Assembly (NCBI GenBank): GCA_023248735.1
Contig: JAHFDY010000004.1
Coordinates: 1 to 52,995, forward strand
Direction of reading: 5' to 3'
DNA length: 52,995 nt
Origin: Myxococcales bacterium
GTDB taxonomy: Bacteria > Myxococcota_A > Polyangia > Polyangiales > Polyangiaceae
Shown: positions 15,913 to 23,606 of the stretch, piece after piece
Layout of the letters: every line of letters begins with the position of its first letter
How positions within the stretch are numbered: position 1 is the stretch's first letter
Position numbers and translations under genes: made by a program
Notes under the pieces: model-generated
What the model saw: the letters and a program-made list of their open reading frames with translations, nothing else
Database searches by the model: none
What the model was told of the DNA's origin: nothing

Positions 15913-16209
15913 TTAGCGCGCGAAAAATCCACGAAGGCGTTTCATCGCCTCGGGGTTCACCTGACAGGTAAGAAACTTTCCTTTTCGTTCAGTGGAGATG
16001 AGCTCCGCGTTGACGAGCTCCTTAAGATGGTGGGAAATCGTCGGCGCACCGACGTTGAGCTTTTCCATAATCGTGCTCGCGAAACAGTCGTTTCCTTCTT
16101 CAAACGCAGCTTCGCTCTGTTCGAGAATCTCGACGAAGAGCTGCAGGCGATTGGGGTGAGAGAGCGCCTTAAACATCTTCACGAGCGCTTTGGCGTCCTT
16201 GTCCTTCAT
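15913..16209 (-). CDS. ArsR/SmtB family transcriptional regulator
   Basis: A 98-residue winged-helix repressor. Family features are the ALSHPNRLQLF opening helix, the recognition helix region GAPTISHHLKELVNAELIS and the wing TERKGKFLTCQV. There are two cysteines but no classical ELCVCDL metal site, so a metal sensor is unlikely; a non-metal ArsR sensing a reactive compound fits the downstream oxidoreductase. The gene is 27 nt upstream of that oxidoreductase and divergent from tyrS. The ATG at 16209 is preferred to a TTG eight codons upstream. A GTTGCAAC palindrome sits just upstream, about 18-25 bp from the start, as expected for an autoregulatory operator. Confidence 0.9.
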   Translation of the reverse strand: MKDKDAKALVKMFKALSHPNRLQLFVEILEQSEAAFEEGNDCFASTIMEKLNVGAPTISHHLKELVNAELISTERKGKFLTCQVNPEAMKRLRGFFAR

Positions 16210-16220
16210 TTTGACAATTC

Positions 16221-16238
16221 GATAATGTTGCAACTATC
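16221..16238. promoter_or_regulatory. Candidate ArsR operator palindrome
   Basis: Between arsR and tyrS is gataatGTTGCAACtatc. The central 8 bases at 16227-16234 form a perfect palindrome, and the outer GATA and TATC are mutually complementary but offset. A second, longer-spaced match (ttgac at 16211-16215 and gtcaa at about 16245) brackets it. ArsR repressors typically bind 12-2-12 type imperfect palindromes over the promoter. The assignment rests on location and symmetry only, and the site could also affect tyrS. Confidence 0.4.
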
Positions 16239-16268
16239 AAACAAGTCAAGGGAGAATCGTTCGAGGCT

Positions 16269-17465
16269 ATGATCGGCGGTCCTGACATGACAGCCGCCAA
16301 GATCACGATCCCGCCCGTTGACCAACAGCTCGAAGTCCTCAAGCACGGTGTCGTCGACTTGCACCCGCTGGAACTCTTTCGCAAGAAGCTTGAGCGCAGT
16401 CACGCGACGCAAACGCCGCTGGTGATCAAGACGGGCTTTGACCCGACGGCGCCCGACCTGCACCTCGGCCATACGGTTCTGATCGAGAAGATGGCGCAAT
16501 TTCAGCGCTTCGGGCACGACGTCGTTTTTCTCGTGGGCGACTACACAGCCCTCATTGGCGATCCGACGGGGCGGAATTCTGCGCGCCCACCGCTCACCGA
16601 AGCGCAGATCCGCGACAACGCTACGACCTATACGGCCCAGTGCTTCAAGATTCTCGACAAGAGTCTTACGCGCGTGGAATGGAACTCGTCGTGGCTCGGC
16701 AAGATGAGCTTCAACGACGTGATTACCCTCGCCTCTCGTTACAACTTGGGTCGCATGCTTGAGCGCCGCGACTTTCGTCAACGGTTCGAGCAGAACCAGC
16801 AAATCGCGCTGCACGAGTTCCTCTATCCGCTCATGCAGGGTTACGATTCAGTGATGCTGAAGGCCGACGTTGAGCTCGGCGGGCACGATCAGATTTTCAA
16901 CCTCTACATGGGACGGCATCTTATGGAGGCCTATGGCGGGATGGAGCCACAAGCCGTCTTGACGATCGGCCTCTTGCTCGGTCTCGATGGCGTCGACAAG
17001 ATGAGCAAGTCAAAGGGCAACCACGTTGGCATCACCGATGATCCCGACGACATGTTCGGCAAGGTCATGAGCATCAGCGATGAGCTCATGACCAGTTGGT
17101 ACCCTCTCTTGACGGGTAAGGAACTTGACAACAATGGCGATCCGCTGGCAGAGAAGAAGGCCCTCGCGCGCCTCATGGTCGAGCGGTTCCATACAGCGGC
17201 GGATGCTAGCGATACCTTCGTCTGGTGGGAGGCTGGACGTCCGCCGCGCAACGTCCTGCAAGTGAGCGTGCCGAAGGGGCCACTCTTTAGCGTCGTTCTC
17301 AAGGCCGGCGGCGCGACGAGCGGCTCGGACGCACGCCGTAAGATCGCGCAAGGAGGCGTTTCTATTGACGGCGAGCGTTGGAGTGACGCCGTGAAGGAAG
17401 TGCCGGAAGGAAGTTACCTTTTGCAGGTCGGAAAAAAGTGGGCGGCGAAGATCATCGTTTCGTAG
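16269..17465 (+). CDS. tyrS: Tyrosyl-tRNA synthetase
   Basis: A 398-residue class I synthetase that charges tRNA-Tyr. The class I signatures are both present: HLGH at 65-68, within DPTAPDLHLGHTV, and KMSKS at 244-248, followed by KGNHVGI. Tyr-specific pocket elements GFDPTAPD and the HDQIFN region are well kept. The last 60 residues are an S4-like RNA-binding domain (SGSDARRKIAQGGVSIDG). Length matches the TyrZ-type subgroup (about 400). The start used is the ATG at 16269; a second ATG at 16287 is equally plausible. It is divergent from arsR and transcribed alone. Confidence 0.96.
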   Translation: MIGGPDMTAAKITIPPVDQQLEVLKHGVVDLHPLELFRKKLERSHATQTPLVIKTGFDPTAPDLHLGHTVLIEKMAQFQRFGHDVVFLVGDYTALIGDPTGRNSARPPLTEAQIRDNATTYTAQCFKILDKSLTRVEWNSSWLGKMSFNDVITLASRYNLGRMLERRDFRQRFEQNQQIALHEFLYPLMQGYDSVMLKADVELGGHDQIFNLYMGRHLMEAYGGMEPQAVLTIGLLLGLDGVDKMSKSKGNHVGITDDPDDMFGKVMSISDELMTSWYPLLTGKELDNNGDPLAEKKALARLMVERFHTAADASDTFVWWEAGRPPRNVLQVSVPKGPLFSVVLKAGGATSGSDARRKIAQGGVSIDGERWSDAVKEVPEGSYLLQVGKKWAAKIIVS

Positions 17466-17492
17466 TCGATCGAACGCGTTGGGTGGACGCCG

Positions 17493-18314
17493 CTACGGCT
17501 GAACCGCTCCGTTTAGCGATCGACTGGCGCGCGACTTCATCTCGACGACGTAGATGGAATCTTGCTGCGGCGTGAGGTTATGAAGACCGGGGTTATTGTC
17601 GCCCGTGCACGCGAGAATTTGAAGTTCCGCGGTTGCGTCGCCTCGTAGGTTAGCGAGCACCGCTGCAGCGATGGTTGCCGTACCGACTGAGCCCGGAACG
17701 AGCGTAAAAGTGTTGGTACCGAGCAGGGCCCCGCTCGCGTTTTCCTTGATGAGCACTTTGATCAGCTCGGCCTTCGTCGGTCCCCATTTGACGACGAGGT
17801 CTTGGGACCTCGAGATTGATCCACCCGGTGCGAGGAGCTTTACGTCGTCGACGAAGGTAAAGTCGCCAGTGAAGGCTCGAACGACGTCGCCGGGCGCGCT
17901 GACTTGAATGGTGTCGCCATCCTTCCAACCGACGAATGTCGTCTTTGGATAGGCGTTCCCGGTTGGCGTAAGCGTCACGTCGCTGCCCGCGACGAGGGAG
18001 CGATCAATGGAGAGAGGTCCCACGAGTCCATTGATTTGTATCCCCACGGCCCACGTCGTGTCGCTCACAGGGGCGAACGAGAGAATGCCGTAGCCATTGA
18101 TCGGTACAATGGGCGCTCCGTCGCCGGTGGATTGTGCGTCTTCGCTCGCCGCGTCCGTTTGGCTTGCGGCGTCTCTGCCCCCGTCGCCGTGGGACGCAGC
18201 GTCCGTCTTGACTCCACCGGCGTCTGTAGAGCCGTCGGGGTGAGCGGCGATCTCGGTTTCGAGCTGACATCCAAGTGCGGCCACGACCGCCGAAATGCAG
18301 AGCAAGTTCTTCAT
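17493..18314 (-). CDS. Lipoprotein with Asp/Ala-rich linker, unknown function
   Basis: About 273 residues. A signal peptide (MKNLLCISAVVAALGC) ends in the lipobox cysteine at position 16. Residues about 20-70 are a disordered Asp/Ala/Ser-rich linker (for example SHGDGGRDAASQ). The rest (70-270) is soluble and beta-rich, with phrases like GGSISRSQDLVVKWGPTKAE and a Cys in LQILACTGDNNP. No family is recognised; the pattern suggests an immunoglobulin-like or C2-like extracellular domain. The ATG at 18314 is chosen for the signal peptide; an upstream in-frame ATG adds a non-hydrophobic stretch. It is convergent with tyrS. Confidence 0.65.
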   Translation of the reverse strand: MKNLLCISAVVAALGCQLETEIAAHPDGSTDAGGVKTDAASHGDGGRDAASQTDAASEDAQSTGDGAPIVPINGYGILSFAPVSDTTWAVGIQINGLVGPLSIDRSLVAGSDVTLTPTGNAYPKTTFVGWKDGDTIQVSAPGDVVRAFTGDFTFVDDVKLLAPGGSISRSQDLVVKWGPTKAELIKVLIKENASGALLGTNTFTLVPGSVGTATIAAAVLANLRGDATAELQILACTGDNNPGLHNLTPQQDSIYVVEMKSRASRSLNGAVQP

Positions 18315-18385
18315 CAAAGTGCCTCCGACTTGTGGATGTGCTGGTGCGAGAGTCGCTTTCACAAATCTCTCGCAGGAATGTCGAT

Positions 18386-19159
18386 TCAGCGAAGGCGTTC
18401 CAACATGATTCCGACGCGTCGCTCGTACAGCGTGCCTTTGACTTGGGGCTCAAGGGCGAGCGCGTGGCTCCGTGCTTCGGCGGTTCGGCCTGCATTTGCG
18501 AGCGCCTCGACGAAGACGAGTTCGCGTTCGAGACCGAGTTTGCTTTTGGGAAAGTGCCGGATGTGTTCGGCGATGAGGGCGAGTGCTTCGTTCGGTGCAC
18601 TGCGCGCTTTTGATTGTGCACGTGCGATGCCAGTCAGTTCATCTTCATTGGGTTCGGTTGCTTTGGGGACTGGCGTTGCGGCTGGTTGAGGGCTGTCTTG
18701 CAAAGCGACGATCGCTTCCGCAGACTTGGCTTTTGTCTCGGGCGTTCTAACTTGTTCACGAGCTTGACGAATTGGAGGCTCCGGGCTTGGTTCATCGAGT
18801 TGACGCGTTGGAGGCACCGCAAGCGGTTCCGTTGGCGGCGAAGATTCGCTCACCCTTTCGCGCGGCTGCTCTCTTTGCGCTGGCGGAATCGCCGTTGCGT
18901 CAACTTCATGAGGCGCGTTCGCATGATGGATCACGAAGGCGATGATGATCGTGCTTGTCATGCCGGAAGCCGCGAGCGCCCATTTTTTCCACGAGAACGC
19001 GAGCATGACGGCCGGCATCCACGCGAGGCGCGCCACGCGTCGCGCGGAGCGCAACATGACCGCTTCGGATATCGCCTCTGGCGGAGCACTCGAGGCAAGC
19101 ATTTGCCTGAGGTCCCGACCGAGTTCGGAGTCGTCTTGCCAACGCGCTGGCTCGGTCAT
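18386..19159 (-). CDS. Membrane-anchored anti-sigma-like protein with TPR-type tail
   Basis: A 257-residue single-pass protein. A cytosolic N-terminal section (about residues 1-60) is followed by one transmembrane helix (about 61-80, WALAASGMTSTIIIAFVIHH), a Pro/Glu/Thr-rich periplasmic linker (85-160), and a C-terminal helical segment with TPR-like repeats (NEALALIAEHIRHFPKSKLG; LANAGRTAEARSHALAL). It is translationally coupled to the ECF sigma factor gene upstream by ATGA overlap, the usual arrangement for a membrane anti-sigma factor. A classical zinc-finger anti-sigma domain is not obvious, so the sigma-binding mode may be non-standard. This gene order (ECF sigma, then TM-Pro-rich-TPR protein) is recurrent in myxobacteria. 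Confidence 0.8.
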   Translation of the reverse strand: MTEPARWQDDSELGRDLRQMLASSAPPEAISEAVMLRSARRVARLAWMPAVMLAFSWKKWALAASGMTSTIIIAFVIHHANAPHEVDATAIPPAQREQPRERVSESSPPTEPLAVPPTRQLDEPSPEPPIRQAREQVRTPETKAKSAEAIVALQDSPQPAATPVPKATEPNEDELTGIARAQSKARSAPNEALALIAEHIRHFPKSKLGLERELVFVEALANAGRTAEARSHALALEPQVKGTLYERRVGIMLERLR

Positions 19160-19731
19160 TTGAAGCTCCTTTCGCGTGCACGTGTGCGCGCGAGCGCTTC
19201 GCGGAGATCAGCCCGCGCACGATGCAGGCGCGAGTGAACAGTGCCGACCGGAATGCCCATGACGTCGGCGATTTCGTCGCATGACGCACCCTCAATTTCG
19301 TGCATCACCAAAATGGCTCGCTTGTCGGGCTCGAGAGAGTCAAGAAGCTGATTGACTGTCCGCTGGGTCTGGGCGCGTTCGAGCTGTTCCAGTGGCGAAG
19401 CGTGGGTGTCAGCGGCTTCGTATGCCCCTTCCGCAGCCGTTTCGTAGCGAAAACGAGCAAGGCGTCGCCAGTTCGAAGCGATGCGAAGGCAGATTGCGAA
19501 CAGCCACGATGTAACCTTGGCGTTCCCATCGAACGCGTGCAGCTGGCGGTGCACGACCACGAAGACTTCTTGGATGGCGTCTTCGAGATCCGAACGAGGC
19601 ACCCCCAGGCGCTGAAGCGATCGCCAGACGAAATCTGCGTGCCTTGCGTGCACCGTGCGCACGTCGAGCTTCTCAACCTCGCCACGTGAGGCAGGAAGTG
19701 CGTGTTCGAGAGAGGGGGCCATTGTAGTCAT
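19156..19731 (-). CDS. ECF-family RNA polymerase sigma factor
   Basis: A 191-residue extracytoplasmic-function sigma factor. Region 2 contains HADFVWRSLQRLGV, DLEDAIQEVFVVVH and TSWLFAICLRIASNWRR; region 4 has EPDKRAILVMHEIEGASC and the helix-turn-helix EIADVMGIPVGTVHSRLHRAR. The Q-EVF and GTVHSRL motifs are canonical. It should direct polymerase to its own regulon under control of the coupled membrane protein. The ATG at 19731 has a GGGAAG about ten bases upstream; a TTG at 19749 is in frame but less likely, and an ATG at 19722 is an alternative. Downstream genes are the anti-sigma-like protein (overlapping) and, on the other side, a secreted protein gene. Confidence 0.93.
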   Translation of the reverse strand: MTTMAPSLEHALPASRGEVEKLDVRTVHARHADFVWRSLQRLGVPRSDLEDAIQEVFVVVHRQLHAFDGNAKVTSWLFAICLRIASNWRRLARFRYETAAEGAYEAADTHASPLEQLERAQTQRTVNQLLDSLEPDKRAILVMHEIEGASCDEIADVMGIPVGTVHSRLHRARADLREALARTRARERSFK

Positions 19732-19789
19732 CGGGGCATTGCTTCCCAATGAATGTGGACTCGATGAATCAGCATCCGAAAAACGCCCC

Positions 19790-20716
19790 TCAAAATGACA
19801 AAGTGACGGCGGCCCTCGCGAAAGGGGCGAAGGCTTGCTGTTGGAAGACTGGCGTGGACTCGCCTCGAATGAGAAATGGCTGCCTCAGGATCGGCACGGT
19901 TGCTCCGATTGTGGCTTCGGCGCCAAGCGATCCAGCGATGCGCACGCCGCCGGATATTTCTGCGTTCGCGCCAATCCACAGTCTGCCACCGGGTTCGGTG
20001 GGTTCGAGCTTGAGAACGACCGCGTGCAGTTCACCCACGAGGCCACTCGCGCATGCGCGAACGGAACCTCGATCTCCGCGGACAATGGCGCCACAGAGGC
20101 CTGCGTCGAAGGCCGAGAGTCCGAAGAGAAATCGACCATCCTGGGTCCTATTTTCTGGCAGAAGGAATGCGCCAGCCCGAATGTTCCACCGCTTGACGAT
20201 CTCGAAGTCGGCTCCGAGCCGCATGCCAACAGCCGTCTGAGGAAGCAGCCCAAAGCTGGCGACTGGCCCTATCGACAGCGTAGAAAGGCGCTTTTCAGGC
20301 ACTCCGCTAGGTGCGATCGTCGTCTTTGGGGTCTTCAGGGGCGGAGGGGGTGCCTCCGTTGCGACGGCATCAGGATCGAGATGGAGCGCGATTGAGAGGG
20401 CAACCACCTTGACCAGGCGGTCACACGTCGACTCAGAGAATTGACGAACGCCCATGGATTGTCCGGTGGCGGAACGAAGGCGCACTGTTGCCGCGAAGGC
20501 GCCATCTCCGCTGGGCGTCATCCGTACCTCGATGGCACCGGCCTCCTGGTGTTGCGGCCGCGAAAGGTAATGCATGACTGCCGCGCGAACATGCACCGCA
20601 TCGGGGCATGACTCGGCGCCATCCTCGCGCACGACGGAGATATTGAGCGATTCGGCGCGCGCCTGCCACGTGAGGAGTGCAACGGCGGCAGCGAGGGGTG
20701 AAGCGAAGCGGGACAT
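19790..20716 (-). CDS. Secreted protein with predicted beta-barrel-like C-terminus
   Basis: A 308-residue exported protein. It starts with a signal peptide (MSRFASPLAAAVALLTWQARA, cleaved after about residue 21). An N-terminal domain with NISVVREDG and CPDAVHVRAAV follows; the two cysteines (ESCPD, ESTCDR) could pair. From about residue 130 a Pro-rich linker leads to amphipathic strands (for example RLSTLSIGPVASFGLLP, VGMRLGADFEI, FARAAVTLSF) ending in a terminal Phe, typical of outer-membrane barrels. This domain order is often encoded beside ECF sigma/anti-sigma pairs in myxobacteria and may be a regulon member or signal sensor. It is transcribed on the same strand, upstream of the sigma factor (58-bp gap). 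Confidence 0.65.
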   Translation of the reverse strand: MSRFASPLAAAVALLTWQARAESLNISVVREDGAESCPDAVHVRAAVMHYLSRPQHQEAGAIEVRMTPSGDGAFAATVRLRSATGQSMGVRQFSESTCDRLVKVVALSIALHLDPDAVATEAPPPPLKTPKTTIAPSGVPEKRLSTLSIGPVASFGLLPQTAVGMRLGADFEIVKRWNIRAGAFLLPENRTQDGRFLFGLSAFDAGLCGAIVRGDRGSVRACASGLVGELHAVVLKLEPTEPGGRLWIGANAEISGGVRIAGSLGAEATIGATVPILRQPFLIRGESTPVFQQQAFAPFARAAVTLSF

Positions 20717-20780
20717 GCGTGTGGACTGCCCCTTCGTTGCGCACACCGGCCAACCTATTCAAAGAAGCGCTTAGGCACCT

Positions 20781-21728
20781 TTACCGAAAGCGGTCAGTCG
20801 CCTCGATGAGCTCATGGGCGATGCCGGGCTCGAACGCGGAGTGTCCTGCGTCCGCAACAATGCGCAGATCAGCCTCGGGCCAAGCGCGGTGCAGGTCCCA
20901 AGCGCTCTCCATGGGACACACGACGTCGTAACGACCTTGGACAATGACACCGGGGATGTTACGAATTCTGTCAACGTTCTTGAGCAGCGCCCTGTCGCCC
21001 GCGAGCCACCCTTCGTTGACGAAGTAGTGGCATTCGATTCGCGCGAAGGCGAGCGCAAACTCGTCGCCGGACATCTTCTCGACAACCTCGGGCTTCACAT
21101 AGAGGTTGCTGGTGCGCGCCTCCCACACGCTCCACGCACGCGCCGCTTCTTGCCTTACGCGCGCATCCTCGCTCGTAAGCCGCTTGTAGTATGCGCCGAC
21201 CATGTCGCCGCGTTCGGCCTGCGGAATCGGCTTGACGTAGTCTTCCCATGCGTCGGCGAAGAGGGCGCTCGTTCCTCGCTGATAAAACCAGTCGATCTCC
21301 TGCTTTCGGAGCAAGAAAATGCCGCGTAAGACGAGTTCGGAAACGCGGGAGGGGTGCGTCTCGGCATAAGCGAGCCCGAGCGTGGAGCCCCACGAGCCGC
21401 CGAACACTTGCCACTTGTCGATTTTGAGGTGCGCGCGAAGCTGCTCCATGTCCGAGACCAGCTGCCACGTCGTGTTGTCATCGAGGCACGCCGGCGGTCG
21501 GCTCTGTCCGCATCCTCGTTGGTCAAAGAGGATAATCCGATACGCACTTGGGTCGAAAAACTGGCGCTGCTTCGGCTCCGTTCCACCGCCCGGGCCGCCG
21601 TGCACGAAGACGACAGGCTTGCCGGCTGGGTTGCCAGACTCCTCGAAATAGATCTCATGTAGTGACGAAACTTTGAGGTGTCCGGTGCGGTTTGTTGCAA
21701 CGGACGGGTAGAGCTCGCGGCGCTTCAT
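20781..21728 (-). CDS. pip: Prolyl aminopeptidase (proline iminopeptidase)
   Basis: A 315-residue alpha/beta hydrolase of peptidase family S33 that releases N-terminal proline from peptides. Signatures are the oxyanion HGGPGGG (about 43-49), FDQRGCGQSRP, and the nucleophile elbow GGSWGS with Ser112. The C-terminal His is in DAGHSAFEP and the acid in QGRYDVVCPM. The N-terminus RELYPSVATNRTGHLKV and EIYFEESGNPAGKP match proline iminopeptidases of the Pip/PepIP type, and length is typical. The protein has no signal peptide and is cytosolic. It stands between the ECF triad and the SCP2-like gene without overlap. Confidence 0.95.
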   Translation of the reverse strand: MKRRELYPSVATNRTGHLKVSSLHEIYFEESGNPAGKPVVFVHGGPGGGTEPKQRQFFDPSAYRIILFDQRGCGQSRPPACLDDNTTWQLVSDMEQLRAHLKIDKWQVFGGSWGSTLGLAYAETHPSRVSELVLRGIFLLRKQEIDWFYQRGTSALFADAWEDYVKPIPQAERGDMVGAYYKRLTSEDARVRQEAARAWSVWEARTSNLYVKPEVVEKMSGDEFALAFARIECHYFVNEGWLAGDRALLKNVDRIRNIPGVIVQGRYDVVCPMESAWDLHRAWPEADLRIVADAGHSAFEPGIAHELIEATDRFR

Positions 21729-21809
21729 GGGCGAGGAGATTACTCGACTGTGCGTTGCCTCGGCTGCAAAGAAGAAGCGCTTAATCGCTTCGGGTAGACC
21801 AGCGTTCGT

Positions 21810-22427
21810 TCACATCGGTGGCGGCTTGAAGTAGGGCGCGACCGCTAGCGCGAACTGCATGGCGACGAGCCGCTTCCCTTTGATACCCACGCTTCCATCA
21901 CTCAGCGCCGCTTCCGGACCCACTTCCCCAGAGAGAATTTTCTCCACCGTTGGCATATGGATTTCGAGCGTGGCGTCCGGGTCGTCCACGAAGATGCCCT
22001 CTTTCGCCTTCGCACCGGATGCGATGAAGAGAGAAATGGTCCCGATTGGACTGTCGGCCAGCTTGATCTCTATTTTCCCACTCACCATGGCTAAGCGCCG
22101 CAAGACCCGTGGATCGGTCAGCATCGTGAAGCCACCCTCGGGAACGAACTTTGGCACAAAGCGTTTCGTTGTGGCCATATCGTCAAGAAAGAAGACGACC
22201 GCCCTTTCCTCCAGGTGAATCCAAATGGCGGTCTTGGCGCTGCTCTCGCGTGCACACAGCTTGTTCTGGTCGACCGAGAGTACGTACGTTGTGCCTGGCG
22301 TCACTTTCACCGCGACCTCGAACGTCCCGACTTCCGTTGGTGCGACGAGCTTTGCGTGCGCCTTCGGCAGTACATCGCTTAGGAGCTGTTCAATCGTTGT
22401 TCCGGGCGCGACCTCGAATGGCAACAT
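21810..22427 (-). CDS. SCP2-like (sterol carrier/lipid transfer) domain protein
   Basis: A 205-residue soluble protein. The C-terminal 80-90 residues resemble the SCP-2 sterol transfer domain: DPDATLEIHMPTVEKILSG, then EVGPEAALSDGSVGIKGKR, the usual run of a strand, helix, and the S-G-x-I-x-I-x-G turn before the last helix. The N-terminal half (from PFEVAPGTTIEQLLSDVLP) is a beta-rich domain that I cannot name. Such two-part proteins may bind lipids or acyl chains in the cytosol. The ATG at 22427 is preferred because the open frame upstream crosses the promoter of serC. It is divergent from serC, 63 bp apart. Confidence 0.7.
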   Translation of the reverse strand: MLPFEVAPGTTIEQLLSDVLPKAHAKLVAPTEVGTFEVAVKVTPGTTYVLSVDQNKLCARESSAKTAIWIHLEERAVVFFLDDMATTKRFVPKFVPEGGFTMLTDPRVLRRLAMVSGKIEIKLADSPIGTISLFIASGAKAKEGIFVDDPDATLEIHMPTVEKILSGEVGPEAALSDGSVGIKGKRLVAMQFALAVAPYFKPPPM

Positions 22428-22490
22428 GGCCCCACCGGCTACACGCGATTGGTCTCGGAACCAAGCAGACAAGGCGAGTATGGTGAAGCC

Positions 22491-23606
22491 ATGAACCGCG
22501 TTTTCAATTTCTCGGCCGGACCCGCCGCGCTCCCCCTCGAAGTACTCGAGCAAGCGCAGCGTGAGCTGCTCGATTTCAACGGCACCGGCATGAGTGTCAT
22601 GGAGCAGAGCCATCGCGCAAAGGCTTACGAGGCTGTGCACATGCGCGCGATCGCGCGACTTCGGCAATTGATGAGGATTCCTGACGATTACAGCGTCATG
22701 TTCTTACAGGGCGGCGCGTCGATGCAGTTTGCGCTAGTGCCGCTCAACTTTCTAACCGCAGGAAAGCAGGCCGCCTATGTCGTCCACGGTACGTGGGGCG
22801 AGAAGGCGTTCGCCGAGGCGAAAATCACGGCGATGTCTCGCGGCGCGGAGGCTCTGCTCGCTGCGAGTTCGAAAGATGGCAAGGGCGGTTACCAATCGGC
22901 GCCGGCGGTTACTGCATGGGGAGTACCCGACGATGCCGCGTATGTGCACTATGCAAGCAACGAGACGATTCACGGTATCCAATACGGAATCAATGATGCG
23001 CTACCCTCGCTCGAGGGACGAGGCATTGCGACGATTTGTGACATGTCGAGTGACATATTGTGGCGTCCAATCAACGTGTCAGACTTCTCGATGATCTACG
23101 GGGGTGCCCAGAAGAACGTCGGCGCGAGCGGCGTTACCGTCGTGATCGCGAAACGTAAGTTTCTTGACCTTGGCGATCGCACGATTCCCAAGATGCTCCA
23201 GTATCGAACCTACGACGAGGCTGACTCGCTGTACAACACGCCGCCGACATTCGCGATCTACTTGGTTGATCTCGTCCTTGGGTGGATCGAGAAGCAGGGC
23301 GGACTCGAAGCAATTGAGCGGACGAATCGCAAAAAGGCGCGCGCCATTTACGATGCTGTTGAGCAGTCAGGCGGCTTCTATCGTTGTCCCGTCGAAGCGC
23401 CACAGCGAAGCGTGATGAACATTGTCATGCGCCTTCCCGATGAGCGTGCCGAGGAAGCGTTCGTCGAACAGGCGGAGCGTGCGGGCTTCGTGGGTCTCAA
23501 GGGGCATCGGTCGGCTGGGGGCATTCGTGTGTCGTTGTACAACGCGGTGACGCTCGAAGCCGCGACGCAACTCGCCGCGTTCATGCGTGCGTTTGCGGCA
23601 TCATGA
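22491..23606 (+). CDS. serC: Phosphoserine aminotransferase
   Basis: A 371-residue PLP enzyme of serine biosynthesis, converting 3-phosphohydroxypyruvate and glutamate to phosphoserine; also used in pyridoxine synthesis. The classical opening FNFSAGPAALPLEVLEQAQ is exact, and GMSVMEQSHR, FLQGGASMQFALVPLN and the Schiff-base lysine in GGAQKNVG (Lys208) are all present. GHRSAGGIRVSLYNAV near the C-terminus binds phosphate. Length matches the family (about 360). Its 3' end overlaps the convergent GpsA-like gene by 6 nt. The ATG at 22491 begins exactly at the conserved N-terminus. Confidence 0.97.
   Translation: MNRVFNFSAGPAALPLEVLEQAQRELLDFNGTGMSVMEQSHRAKAYEAVHMRAIARLRQLMRIPDDYSVMFLQGGASMQFALVPLNFLTAGKQAAYVVHGTWGEKAFAEAKITAMSRGAEALLAASSKDGKGGYQSAPAVTAWGVPDDAAYVHYASNETIHGIQYGINDALPSLEGRGIATICDMSSDILWRPINVSDFSMIYGGAQKNVGASGVTVVIAKRKFLDLGDRTIPKMLQYRTYDEADSLYNTPPTFAIYLVDLVLGWIEKQGGLEAIERTNRKKARAIYDAVEQSGGFYRCPVEAPQRSVMNIVMRLPDERAEEAFVEQAERAGFVGLKGHRSAGGIRVSLYNAVTLEAATQLAAFMRAFAAS

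Noticed and set aside
22428-22667. Longer version of the SCP2-like gene starting at 22667
   Set aside because: It would run across the promoter and start of serC, and its extra 80 residues have no domain character.
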